Assembly (NCBI GenBank): GCA_026874595.1
Contig: CM049313.1
Coordinates: 50,767,659-50,831,658 of the forward strand
From: Sipunculus nudus
Lineage: Eukaryota; Annelida; Sipuncula; Golfingiida; Sipunculidae
DNA length: 64,000 nucleotides
Direction: 5' to 3'
The notes beneath the pieces were generated by a model. It saw nothing but the letters and a program-made list of their open reading frames with translations. It searched no databases and was not told where the DNA came from. This document shows, piece after piece, positions 1-11,293 of this stretch (the first letter of the stretch is position 1; each line of letters starts with the position of its first letter). The translations under genes were made by a program, and so were the position numbers.

Positions 1-127
1 TCCAAGGATACGAAACTGACACACGCGGATAAATGCAGGTGCGTGGATAGGCCCGATCACTTCGCTCTTTAGCTGCACGACAAAACCACACCAAAGTCGC
101 AGATCGACTCCACAGGCGGCAGAAAAA

Positions 128-164
128 ATGATGCGCACAAGAATTTGCTGTTTCGTCCTGCTCG
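128..164 (+). CDS. Mini-glycoprotein coding exon 1
   Basis: It encodes MMRTRICCFVLL plus one base (phase 1). The donor is ctcg|gtaggc. Two consecutive ATG codons occur; the first (128) has the better context (aaaaaATG). It supplies the basic n-region and part of the hydrophobic core of the signal peptide. Confidence 0.55.
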
Positions 165-847
165 GTAGGCCTACTTTTCAAAACGTTACGATCTTTATAC
201 AACTTAATTTATTTTACTAAATTTTATTATTATTTTATTTCCTTATGGTTTTTCATTTCCTTCGGGGATATCCTGCATGTTTTTTTTTTTTTGTTTTTTT
301 TTACATAAATTTGATGTCAGTCTCAGCTGACTTTAACACTTTGCCTCCCTGGTCTTATCATGTGGTATTTTACCATCTTCTCTTGACTTTGTAGTTGTTT
401 TTGCGGTGCTGAGGACATCATATGCGCAAAATGCCACTGTCGCGAATGCCGGCAACGCCACCGCAGCTGCCACGGGAGCTGTCACGACAGCCGCCACCAC
501 CACTGAAGCCGGAGTGTAAGTAATGGCCACATGGGGGCGCTGTTATATAAGGGCAAACAAGCACTAATTGCACAATACGGTTCATGCAAAGGATGTAGCA
601 TTGTCCTTTTTTATGCGATTGGATGAGGCAAATCGAACTACACTGAATGAAGCCATGTTTATATTACACCATAAGAATGAATTACTTTATGTTAATTTTC
701 AACTAAAAAGCAATGTTTATAAATGGGTAATGAGAAAACGAAATAGATTTTGAACGTGATTTTGTTTTTACCTTCAGAGGCCAGGTGATGTCCTGCTTGA
801 GTCTGTTGCTTGGCTCGGCAGTCTTCGCCATCTATAAGAGCTTGTAA
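128..847 (+). CDS. Small secreted or membrane-anchored Ala/Thr-rich glycopeptide, three exons, family not recognised
   Basis: Joining 128-164, 395-515 and 778-847 gives an uninterrupted 75-residue protein. Residues 1-23 look like a signal peptide: basic start MMRTR, a hydrophobic stretch, and a small-residue cleavage site SYA before QN. The mature part, about 30 residues, is mostly Ala, Thr, Gly and Val, with two N-glycosylation sequons (both Asn-Ala-Thr) and many Thr suited to O-glycosylation. The last 22 residues, after EAGVG, are hydrophobic and end in YKSL, so they could be a GPI signal or a single membrane span. Both introns have GT..AG ends; the second donor is a perfect GTAAGT. The first ATG has A at -3. 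The layout resembles CD24 or CD52, but I see no sequence homology. The splice model is inference; hydrophobicity at both ends of the spliced product and phase agreement at both junctions support it. Confidence 0.6.
395..515 (+). CDS. Mini-glycoprotein coding exon 2
   Basis: The acceptor is ctttgtag at 387-394 after a pyrimidine-rich tract, and the donor is gt|gtaagt at 516. The exon enters in phase 1 and leaves in phase 2. It completes the signal peptide (VVFAVLRTSYA) and encodes the whole Ala/Thr-rich mature segment with both Asn-Ala-Thr sequons. Skipping the donor would end the protein at TAA in the next codon, giving a secreted peptide without the hydrophobic tail, so intron retention could make a soluble form. 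Confidence 0.55.
778..847 (+). CDS. Mini-glycoprotein coding exon 3 (hydrophobic tail)
   Basis: The acceptor is ttttaccttcag, ending at 777. It encodes GQVMSCLSLLLGSAVFAIYK followed by SL and TAA at 845-847. A second acceptor 2 bp downstream would give a different, less hydrophobic tail, so the first is preferred. AATAAA at 1342-1347 is a possible polyadenylation signal. Confidence 0.55.
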
Positions 848-1341
848 ACACCAGATGACCATCGCCAGGAAGCCAAAGAAACTCATGAACTAATTCTGAA
901 CTCTGTGACCTTTGCTGTGTGAAGTTGAACCATGAACGATGAAATGGCTAACCTATATTTCTTTCCCTCCGCTCTAACGGATAAATGCAGCATCTCTCAA
1001 GGCTCAGTGACTTAGTATTCTTGATACAAATCCAAGGTTGTGAGTTAAAAACGAAAGGACTTGTCGGCCCATGCGTTTTTACCATTTAACTTTGTACCAG
1101 AGAATTTCTACATCTGCGTTCATCTGCGTTGTTTGTATTTTATTCATTTAGATGACAACTTTGTGTGTGTGGTGGTTGCGTCCTGCTCCTAAGAGCGATG
1201 ACATTATGAGCTCAGAGGAGAAAGATGATGCTCCGTATTATCTTATTAAGTATTAATTAATGGGACTTAGACAAATGATGGGTCTGATCACACATGACGA
1301 CCCTGAGGAAATCTGATCCCATGTATTGTATTTTTTACCTG

Positions 1342-1347
1342 AATAAA
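1342..1347 (+). terminator. Candidate polyadenylation signal AATAAA of the mini-glycoprotein gene
   Basis: AATAAA lies about 500 bp after the stop codon, within cctgaataaaaaatg. It is the first canonical hexamer I see downstream. The motif is short and occurs often in AT-rich DNA, so the assignment is weak. Confidence 0.25.
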
Positions 1348-1443
1348 AAATGAAATGTATGTTCTCATGTTCTGTATTGCTTCTGTGTATGGGAAAGTGA
1401 GGGATGAGTTGTTGAAACTTTTGCAGACTGATACTCCAGAACC

Positions 1444-1672
1444 GGTTCAAGGCCGATCCCTCCCCCCCCCCCCCCTTTCAGCAGCTGCAATCTTTTTCAG
1501 GGTTTCAGAAATATTTTTGCGGCGTGGACCCCCCCCCCCACCCTTTCCATACCTTGGGATCCTTTTTTAGGTTTTGTCATAAGTCCACCTAGGTTGAATC
1601 CTCCCCCCCCCCCCACACCACCCCACCCCACCCCCTTTTTTCTTACATCCTGGACCCGCCCCTGTTACCCAG
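1444..1672. repeat. Poly-C-rich transposon fragment ending cctggacccgcccctg
   Basis: Three poly-C runs (near 1459, 1530 and 1602) lie between gttcaaggccgatccctcc and catcctggacccgcccctg. The right end matches the terminal style (..GGATCCGCCCCTG) of the elements near 24303 and 26655. It is probably the remnant of a non-autonomous DNA transposon. Confidence 0.35.
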
Positions 1673-2110
1673 TACCCAGAGAAATAATAATATTACAAGG
1701 AACGAATCTCAGACAATATTGAAAGTCTTGCGGTTATGTTAAGATGAGAGTATGGGCCACTGTTGAGCAATTTTTAAAAATAGTTTCTGGCATAATTTTG
1801 TCTGTGTTTACCAGGAAATAAGGAAGGGAATATGAAAAAAAGCTTTTATATCTTTTTCTCTGAATTCTAGTACGTAAACATCTAGTACTAGCACCTGCGC
1901 AAAGCCTTTTACATTTACTTTAGAATTTACCCAAAAAAAATACTGACCCCCCTTTATCGTTTTTCTAGGATATGCTGAAATTTATGAATCTCCTAGAACT
2001 GTCAAAAACATTCTCTCGAGGTTATTCTAGCCCGGGCACACAACATCAGTTTTATCATCTTACATCATATAAATCATCAACTTTCTTGGACTGTGTCTAT
2101 TTTGTACTTT

Positions 2111-2505
2111 AAGGGGCCCAATCACCTATCTGACCTTTATAAACTAAAGGTTATCCATTGGAGCATTTATAAAAAAAATAGGCTAGAAAACAGGGATATC
2201 ACCGCACTCAGGCTGCTTGTTTTGTTTATATCAACGTGTTGATAATATATGGGGGCCTGCCAAAATAATAAATAAAAATTCAACAAGGGCATCTGGCAAC
2301 AATTCAGTTAAGGCAGAGCTTTGCAAATAGCGTTTTGAAACAAGTGACCTTTCTGCCTCCACGTACATGCGACCTACCAGCTTAGGTTTCATCCTTCACA
2401 TCGGCGTTAAAAGAATATTCACAACCAAAATTACCCTAAGATCATTACTATATACACAGAAGAACCCATAAATCACATAAATTCTTTTTCAACAGATACG
2501 TGTTT
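2111..2505 (+). repeat. Dispersed repeat R1, copy A
   Basis: It begins aaggggcccaatcacctatc and contains ggcatctggcaacaa, gagctttgcaaatag and gtgacctttctgcctcc, ending near ctttttcaacagatacgtg. The same ordered blocks occur at 12527-12975 (same strand) and 40530-40890 (opposite strand). No coding potential or clear terminal repeats were seen. Confidence 0.65.
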
Positions 2506-2523
2506 AGGCAATACGTGTATATA

Positions 2524-2525
<2 letters not shown>

Positions 2526-2580
<55 letters not shown>
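2526..2580. repeat. (TA)n microsatellite
   Basis: About 27 uninterrupted TA units. Open frames here (Tyr/Ile repeats) are artefacts of the repeat. Confidence 0.95.
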
Positions 2581-2583
<3 letters not shown>

Positions 2584-3066
2584 GTACAAAGTATATAAAG
2601 ACGCCTACACAGACACAAACATGACAAACATATATCTCTTAACACATGTATATATAGCGTGTTTTATTTTCGTTTATTTGAAGTGAGATATGTCTACTGG
2701 ATATACACATACATTTATACCGTTAATGCAACGTTGACCTTGTACAGGTACTTTCTTGCCCCATAGCTTGCACGAATGCCCACGTGTGTGAAGACCCACA
2801 TATACACACATATACAGACAAACACGTGTGTCTTTAATACTTTATGCGACTTCCTCTTGTTATTGACTACTACAATGTTTAATTATTAATTTTATTCAAT
2901 TAGTCTAATGAGTGTTTGCGAATAGCTGTTATTTAAACCGAAATAAACTTTGTGAAAGTATTTTTTTCATGCAGCTTACCTTCAGTTTTTCTACGTCAGT
3001 ATAAAAAGCCACATATAATCGAAAATTCGGTCAAGATTAATCTGTCAAGAAGTAAGCCTGACAAGG

Positions 3067-3135
<69 letters not shown>

Positions 3136-3170
3136 CCTATATATGTATATATATATATATGTATATATAT

Positions 3171-3215
<45 letters not shown>
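3067..3215. repeat. Compound (TA)n microsatellite
   Basis: Two long TA tracts flank a slightly diverged centre with tatatgtata and ttgcatata interruptions (3131-3172). The Tyr/Ile-repeat open frames on both strands are artefacts. Confidence 0.95.
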
Positions 3216-3217
<2 letters not shown>

Positions 3218-4550
3218 GAATTAATCTCCTATTTTCCTTTCAAGCTGTTTTTAACAATAATCAAAGGTGTAAATTTAAGTATTACTGGCGTTTTGCGTGT
3301 AAATATATTATTACTGTTTGTTTAAGTTTAATTCACACTGAAACAGCTCAGATATCCACCTCGCGAGTTAATACCCTATGAATATTAATACGACCCTTGA
3401 CCCGACGACTGCCGTGTACTCTTACCAAAGTGCACATGCAGGTCCGGATTCAAAGCGTGTGTAGCCTTTTGACAGGGCCGGGGAACAACGAGTCAGTGAA
3501 CAGGAAAGTGGGTCAGTCGATTTTTATGTTGGGGATTTTACGCCAGTTTGCATCAGTACCGCAAGATTGCCACTTGCCCCGTCACTTAGGGTATGATATA
3601 GTTATATGTAGGACCTGTTATAATAGTTCCTTGCAGCTGCATTTAGTGGATCAGTTCACTGATCTGCAGGAGTCAAAGTTCGCGACCCCTGGCGAGGTGA
3701 AACGGAATCAACAAAAGAATGTCTATTCTTGTCGCGAGTGTACGTAGTACCGCCTCCCCAGGGTGACACATATACCTTTCCTATTACAAAATCGTGGTTC
3801 ATGCAAACTGTAGCGAATCTACTAGCTATTTGTCAGTCATTCAACACTGACAACAAATAAAGTCAAATCCATTTAATGTTTCCATATATGATGAATCAGA
3901 TGAAGAGCAGTAAACAGAAATATATCATAAGTAAATTGTTCAATTATGACTGACTAAAATAAACATAAACAAATCATAGGTAAATTGTTAATCTAATGAG
4001 GATATTTATTTTTGTATATGCCGTATTTTCTTCATGTCGTAGACCCAGTTTTCTTTTTAATTATGTTTTAATTCGTTTTCCCTTATTCGTCCATATTGTA
4101 CTGTTCATGTACTAAAAGTTTAAGCCATTATATTGCAGAATAAACAGAACAACAAAAGTGTTTAAACAAACAAGCTCTTAATGCTATAAGGTTCGTATGA
4201 CCAATACTGTAAAATGATATAAAATTAATGATTGATCTTTGGTATAATTCAGTTAGTATGTGTACATCAGTTTAACTCTAAACCATTGAAAAACTCACCA
4301 AAATTGTTTTATCTCTACCCAATAGCATTGGAACAAAGGTTGTGCTGATCCGGATTGTATTGGCTGTAATATAATGGACTGATGCTCAAAGTACTGACCC
4401 CTAGCTCCATATACCCCCTACGCAGGGGAGACAACAAGGCTAAGCAATGAAATAATCATAAGCAATTATCATTAGCTGTGCATGTCCACAAAAAAAGAAT
4501 ACACGTCATTTTTATCTAAAAACTAATGAATATATACTGATTCGAAAGAT
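3216..4550. other. Intergenic DNA, no gene recognised
   Basis: AT-rich. A 116-codon open frame at 3397-3747 has no recognisable motif and no splice context that supports it. Nothing else was identified here. Confidence 0.4.
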
Positions 4551-4559
4551 GTACAAAGG

Positions 4560-4945
4560 ACGTACAGATGCACAGGACCAACTTCTTGAAAAAGCTTGTG
4601 GGCCCATTTCGAGCTAAACTATTTGATTAAAACGTATCATCTTTCTTAAATGGCTCACACACCCAATAATAAAGAAACCTATCGATTTTTAGGTCATGGG
4701 GTCAAAGGTCAAGGCCACAGGACACTATTCTTGTAAAAAAAGCTTGTGGATGCATTTTAAGCCAAGCTGTTTGACCACACCCTTTCATTTTTCACATCTG
4801 GCTCACCCACTCACGGATGGAGAACCCTCTTGAGTTTGAGGTGATAATGTCAAAGGTCAAGGTCACAGAGCTGCCCTTCTCATTTTTACACTGTGATATA
4901 CACCCGTCGAGGGGATGCTCCTCTTTGCGGTGCCCTTGTTTTACA
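4560..4945 (+). repeat. Diverged mollusc-style repeat with AGGTCA-type half-sites
   Basis: It contains ggtcaaaggtcaaggccac near 4700 and gtcaaaggtcaaggtcac near 4848, each preceded by agcttgtgg..catttcgagc or catttt..gcc blocks. It ends with cgaggggatgctcc..tgcccttgtt. The same blocks recur in tandem at 42530-43000 and 59580-60570. Confidence 0.55.
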
Positions 4946-5910
4946 TTGGTCCGCAATATCAGACCAAAGGCTGTGCGTTGATCGAAACTGTCTTGCTAAT
5001 TGGATAATAATGCATTACAAATTACACTTAAAATGAATTATTATTATATTACATTTTATATGGCCCGTGTTATAATCCATAGATGCGAACCTAACGCCTT
5101 GCTGACCAATGCAAGGCTTTCTTCCATATACAATATAGCACCGTCAGGTATATCACTGCTTAGATTATCTTCTGTTTGGGAAATATTAACCCGTGTTGTT
5201 TTAATTGAAAAAATGCAACAAAACATTATTATATTTTTTATCTTTATATCATAGAACTTTCCTGTAACTAGGACAACGGATTTATATAAATCACCAGGTC
5301 CCAACATGGTATTGAAAAGAGCAGCTGTAGCTAATGAGCATGATACGTCCATTATGCAGGTAAAAACAATTTCGTTCTAATTTGTCATGGTTTTAAAATT
5401 AATTGACACTACATAGATATATTAGTGTTATTATGTTACTCTCGTCATAATCGCATGGTCAGTTTTGGAAACCTGTATAACTTCATTCTCCATTTGTCTA
5501 TAGAAACCAGGAAGAGGCTGCGTGTAGCTTACATCACAGCATCTCTTTTCGAAATATGAAAATTAAATAATAGTAAAGTGGTTCGAATAATTGTATAGAA
5601 ATGATTATATATACTTGAATGATCATCCGGAAATTGCTAAATACTTCTACTGTTTATATTATTTTATCTTCCAAATGATAAACCCCAATGATTTTTATCT
5701 TTTTTATACTTTATTACTTGTCAAACGAAAAAAATGCATATTTTCTTCTGATTGCTTGGACTTAGGAGAATGAGTCTATAATGCCGTATGCGATGATGAG
5801 GAAAAGACAATCCATTAATCAAACTGATTTTGTCTAATTTCTAACTTTCTCAGTGTTTGACCTTAATGTCATTTATTGATGTCTAATGTTAATTTTACAT
5901 GCATGCATCC

Positions 5911-5927
5911 CTCTCTCTCTCTCTGCC

Positions 5928-5959
<32 letters not shown>

Positions 5960-5965
5960 TTCTCC

Positions 5966-6056
<91 letters not shown>
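5911..6056. repeat. (CT)n(TA)n compound microsatellite with a poly-C run
   Basis: A CT tract with a C11 interruption near 5927 and ttt interruptions, followed by about 13 TA units. Ser/Leu-repeat open frames are artefacts. Confidence 0.95.
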
Positions 6057-6057
<1 letters not shown>

Positions 6058-6840
6058 GATCTCATGGTCAATGAGATATCCCGAATCCAGGGCCTCATTT
6101 TAAAAAGGGCTTTTCTTTGAAAGCCATTGGCTAGTCCCTGCCATCGTATGTGATGTATGTATGTGATGAGCATCGACATGAGACCCTGGGTAATGACAGA
6201 TTCATTGTGCCACTTTGTACATTTTTAGATAGGAACTGTTTATCACCTTTACCCCATAGCTTTTATTATATACAGTATGTATTTACTATAATTGGACTAC
6301 ATTCACTGGATGAAGTAAATGAATAGCATATAATTCCACAGCATATATTGTTTTCCGTATTACAGAAAGTGTAATATTTTCATTATTAGTTCAGAATAGG
6401 AGTATCTCAGGTAGAAATATCGGCCAATTAACTGTTAACGTATGACAGTTGGAATAACTTACAGAATGCTTTTGTGTCACAGCACGCCCGTGTGTCTGTA
6501 GTCGCCCAGTAGCCGTAGTTGGTCCGGCATGACACTCATGATCTTAGGGCCGCAGCCTGTATAGGCACAGGAAAGGGGGCCTATAAATAATGAAAGATTA
6601 TTAGGTCCCGATATAATATGTCAAAAGTATTAACATTTATTTACTGAATGAACACGTGTATTATGTGTTTATATTGTGAGACCTGTAATATCCATGCCAA
6701 AATATCAAAGGTATAACTCAGGGTGTTATAAAACGGATTTGGTTATGGAAGTGCTCCCCCCCCCTGGTTCGTTGTGCTTTTAAAATCCAGATATCTTCAA
6801 ATATTTATTCATGTATTGCCCTTGATTTAAGTAATTTTCA

Positions 6841-7648
6841 AGCCACGTGAGGGCCTTGTAATGTGTAAATAGGCAGGAACATGCATAGCCAGGTGAGAAA
6901 CGAATGTTACCATGTGGTAATCTCAGTTAAGACCAGGTGGCTAATTATGCATATTACAGGGGACATGCATGGACAGGGTAGAAAATGTATGTCACCACGT
7001 GGCTGCTTGGTATAGAACCACGTGGCTAAAGGTTAGCCAGGATAGAAAATGTTACCATGTGGCTGTTTAAATTAAGAACACGTGGCTAATTATAAGGGAT
7101 ATGCATAGCCAGGGTAGAAAATGTACGTCACTACGTGGCTGCTTAATATAGAACCACGTGGCTAAAGGTTAGCCAGGATAGAAAATGTTACCATGTGGAC
7201 CACGTGGCTTATTATACATATTATTAATAGTATAATGCATAGCCAAGTAGAAATGTATGTTACCATGTGGCAGTCTAAATTACGACCACATGGCTAATTA
7301 TAGGGGATATGCATAGCCAGGGTAGAAAATGTAGGTCACCTCGTGACTGCTTGATATAGAACCGCGGGGCTAAAAAGGTTAGCCAGGTAAGAAAATGTGT
7401 GTCACCATATGGCTGCTAAATTTAAGACAACGTGGCTTATTTTTATATTAAATGGGACATGCATGGCCAGGGTAGAAAATGTTACCATGCGGCTGTTTAA
7501 GTTAAGACCACGTTGCGAATTATACATTATATTAATAGGGACATGCATAGCCAAGTAGAAATTTATGTTACCAAGTGACTGCTTGATATAGAACCACGTG
7601 GCTTAACGAAAGCCAGGTTAGATAATGTTACCATGTGGCAGTCTAAAT
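6841..7648. repeat. CACGTG-rich satellite array, left part
   Basis: Repeated blocks catagccagg(g)tagaaaatgt, gtcaccacgtggctgctt and accacgtggctaaaggttag alternate with accatgtggctgtttaa and cacgtggctaattata, making a higher-order unit of roughly 170 bp. The array continues at 8766 after a transposon insertion. Degenerate gccatctggctaa units run to about 9300. Confidence 0.8.
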
Positions 7649-8757
7649 CAGGGTTGGGTTTCTACCCGGTAGAAAGGTATTTCTACTCACCATGGGTAGA
7701 AACTAGGGTAAAAAAGGTAGAAATACCTTTCTACCGGGAAGAAATGGTAGAAATTGGTAGAAACCTCAGCTGGCCTGACTGAAATATGTTTAAGTGGCAC
7801 ATTTTAGTGGATGCAGGAATAATGAAAGTATAACCAGTCAGCAAACAAGATAATAAAAAACATTTTATTCAAAACATTAAAAACTACAGTTTAAAGCAAA
7901 AAAATGAAGTATTTAACACAAGTGTTGTGCATGCCTAATAATTTGCATTGGTATGTACACATGTATGTTCAGTTCTTTCTCTTATTATTTGTTGAATCCT
8001 AATATAAATTCCCTAGTTGTAAATGTACAAATCTATGCAAAATAATTAGGATGATTAAGTTTACTCTCATGTTTGTTCCCATATAGGGTCTTTAGGTCTC
8101 CTCCGTTGTATAAGAATTTCACTGTTTTGTGTAGATATATTTGAAGAGTCTGGTGTAGCACTAGGTAAGAACAGATGGTTCAGTATATGCCTATTATTTT
8201 AAGTGAAGGATATATATAAAATTCTGAAATATTATGCTATGCAACAGCTAAGGCATAAAAGTTTATCAACTATAACTCCCTTAGAAAAATGTCCCCAGTA
8301 GGGTTTCTGAAACCTATGCCAGCCTAAGCAGGGTTTCCCATATAGGCCTACAGTGATGCTTATCATTTAAATTGATTTAATCACAAATTTGTGCTCAAGT
8401 GATAATTGAGACCAACACATATCACTTTGAGGTTTTTTAGAAACCATGAAGCTTGCAGGGTGATGTATGTGTTTCATGACTAATTCCAGGTTTCCTTGTG
8501 CCCAGCTAAGCTTGACAAACCCTGATGATGGTTTAGTAAAACTTTATAAAGGTACTAACTTGTTATCTTTATATCAGTGATACATATATATATCTTTTAT
8601 ACCATTAAACAAATGATTTTCTATTTTTTTAAATTTCTATGTGAGTTTCTACCCTATCCACCGTTCTATCCATGGTAGAAAGTATTTTTACCGTATCAGT
8701 AATTACCCAGTAATTACCCGGGTAATTACCGTACAGGGTAGAAACCTGCCAACCCTG
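7649..8757. mobile_element. Non-autonomous hAT-type MITE with 8-bp target duplication
   Basis: The left end is CAGGGTTGGGTTTCTACCC and the right end is GGGTAGAAACCTGCCAACCCTG without its first two bases, so the termini are inverted. The element is flanked on both sides by gtctaaat (7641-7648 and 8758-8765). An 8-bp duplication and a CAGGG start are the hallmarks of hAT elements. The subterminal DNA has many ggtagaaa units. No transposase frame is present in its 1109 bp. Confidence 0.85.
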
Positions 8758-8765
8758 GTCTAAAT

Positions 8766-9300
8766 TAAGACCACGTGGCTAATGATAGAAATGCATAGCC
8801 AGGGTAGAAAATGTATGTCACCACGTGGCTGCTTGGTATAGAACCACGTGGCTAAAGGTTAGCCAGGATAGAAAATGTTACCATGTGGCTGTTTAAATTA
8901 AGAACACGTGGCTAATTATACATATTATTAACAGAAACATGCATAGCCAAGCAGAAATGCATGTTACCGTGTGGCAGTCTAAATTAAGACCACTTGGCTA
9001 AATGGGATTGTTTAGACAGTTTAGGAAAGGTATGTTACCTGGTGGCTCTTTTAAATAAGACAAATTAGTTATTTATATTCATATGTATATAATTTTAGAA
9101 CTTCGTTAGGAAGATCTCGATTACATTGTTTAATTCAACTAAACACAGAATGACTGTACAATAGGTCCCGCCATCTGGCTAAAGTTAAGTGGACTAATTT
9201 AAGCTGTTAAAAACTGCCGTTCAGTCGGCCAATGCTGCCATCTGGTTGAACCTCAGATAACTATTCTAAGCTGCACTTCAGAGTTGCCACCTAGTGAAGC
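8766..9300. repeat. CACGTG-rich satellite array, right part
   Basis: It resumes with taagaccacgtggctaatg and repeats the unit seen at 6960-7200 (caccacgtggctgcttgg, gaaccacgtggctaaagg). It decays to gccatctggctaaag and gccatctggttgaac units by 9300. Confidence 0.7.
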
Positions 9301-10370
9301 TATTTACAGATTGACATTGAAACATAAAAAAAAAACGAATAAATAAAGCTATCGCCTCAGGAAAATATCACCTGCGATATTTTCACGCAAATGTGACTGC
9401 TTAACATGTTTAAATTTGCAGAAATAGGCATATTACCTCAAAAATTAACGAAAAACGTAAAAAGGTAGAGACGTACTTTTTCTCATCGCTGAGAGAAGTA
9501 GCTCTTCATCCTAAACAAACGCAGAGGTCATTCGATCTCTGCTATGTTAAAAAACACTATGTAGATCATACGAACGTTCTGTTTTTCAAGTATCACTGAT
9601 GCTTGTTTAGAATTATACGCTCAGGACTGAACACATGATTTATAGGTAGGACGGCGTATGAATACAATTAACCCAAGCTGTTTGGCAGAAAAACGGCGGG
9701 CGCGTCAAATTACTCAGCTTAATTTAGGTTCACGTCCGCTTACACAACTTAAGGCCGTGATGAATAGGCCTTACCGCATAGAAATAGGGTGTATCGTATA
9801 TAATATGTTAATGTAGCGAAATAAACAGGATAAAGTTATTAAAGAAGTATTGTTAAGGCCCAGTACTTCAAGTCGTGCGGACGTGATTTGTGGTCGCTCC
9901 GACTCAGGGCATGATCCCTCAGACCAAGGACTTAACACTGGCCCCAATGAGCAAGACATGAATACGACCCAGTAAACATAAGAACTAATGTATGGAGGCT
10001 TTACTGGAATAGTTTTAGCATACGGACTAGTGCCACTAGCAAGGCTTATGGATTAATATAACATGGTTTGAAACACGCTGAAAAAGAAACAGAGGCCAGA
10101 CCGAACAACAAGTCTTGAACAAGAGGTAGGCAAACTACAACAAACTATTCCAAAATGTTTTTATTATGTCAACTCCTACCGTAATAGTGACCTAACTCAG
10201 GACACGCCAAAACGAATAAATCCTATATGCAAACAGCCCTTTCTGAAATGAACAAAAATGCCCCATTAGCCATTGGAGTGCTTGCACATTTCTTACAACT
10301 ACAAGCAGATTATAGATGGAAATCATTCAACGACGAAATGACTTTCCAACATAAGAAAATTGAAAATTAG
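9301..10370. other. CpG-rich intergenic DNA, no gene recognised
   Basis: CpG is frequent (about 24 by hand count in 9481-9960). It may hold the decayed 5' part of the LINE whose ORF1 relic follows, but no start, promoter or frame is clear. Confidence 0.3.
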
Positions 10371-10374
10371 AACC

Positions 10375-10840
10375 GATTCTGAGTGAACGAGAGCAGGAGC
10401 TCGCATCTATCAAAAGTGAACTTGGCACTGTATAAAGGATCAGCAAGATGACCTCGAACAATACAGTCGTCGAAACTCAATCCGTATTTCGGGCATATAA
10501 CCGAACATGATGATGAAAACTGTGAAAATATTACACGACGCTTCATAAGTGAAAAACTCCAAGTCTATCTTGATGACAGAGACATCTGCAGAGTCCACAG
10601 AGTAGGCAACCAAGGACTGGGACCAGACCTTTACTCGTCAAATTTACAAACTCTAGCGCTAAACTCACGGTATTACGGGCACGCAAAACTCTTCGAGAAA
10701 CTTTTCATCTCAGAAAACCTTACTAAGCGTAGGGCCACATTTGCATACAAGGCAATCCAACTGAAGAAAAAGAAACTAATAAATGACACCTGGACATTTG
10801 GTGGAAAGATATTCATAAAGTCCAAAGACAAAGTGAGCTG
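10375..10840 (+). pseudogene. Decayed non-LTR retrotransposon ORF1 (L1/CR1-like)
   Basis: Fragments in several frames read, in order: REQELASIKSELG; QQDDLEQYSRRNSIRISGI followed by a stop; DRDICRVHRVG; RPLLVKFTNSSAKLTVLRA; and ENLTKRRATFAYKAIQLKKK then WTFGGKIFIKSKDK. The LEQYSRRNSIRI..I motif, the R-x-hydrophobic-hydrophobic-V-K-F strand and the final (T/F)-x-x-G-x-I-F-x-K segment are typical of LINE ORF1 (transposase-22-like) proteins. At least two frameshifts and stops show it is dead. No reverse transcriptase follows. Confidence 0.7.
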
Positions 10841-11159
10841 TTTTTCAACTATGAAATCCTACTACTTCAACATTTCCCTGGTATATAAAGTTGGTTCTTC
10901 TTATGAACTCGATTTTTTAACTGACTGACAATTATCATAGTGTCATAATAATATATAGTTTTAACCACTCATTCTATTATTATCAGCTTCTGCTTTTTTT
11001 CTTTCACCTAGATTGCTTTTTTTAATAACATACTAATAAATCCCGAATCATATACGAATTTTGATAATACTCACATTGTCCTTTATAATGCCTACCGACA
11101 AAAAACTTAAAAACTATGGCAATATGCCGACATGCGCGGCTTTTATATATGTGGATGCA

Positions 11160-11160
<1 letters not shown>

Positions 11161-11201
<41 letters not shown>

Positions 11202-11293
11202 TTAGGTATTTCGATGTTCATATTCATGCATATTGGCATATTCATACATATTGGTATATTCATACATATTGGTATATTCATGCATATTGATAT
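11161..11293. repeat. (TA)n microsatellite followed by an 18-bp tandem repeat
   Basis: A TA tract at 11161-11198, then about four copies of the 18-bp unit catattggtatattcata (11221-11293). Confidence 0.85.

Noticed and set aside
3397-3747. 116-codon open frame
   Set aside because: No motif, signal or family resemblance, and no splice or promoter context; long enough to be expected by chance in 64 kb.
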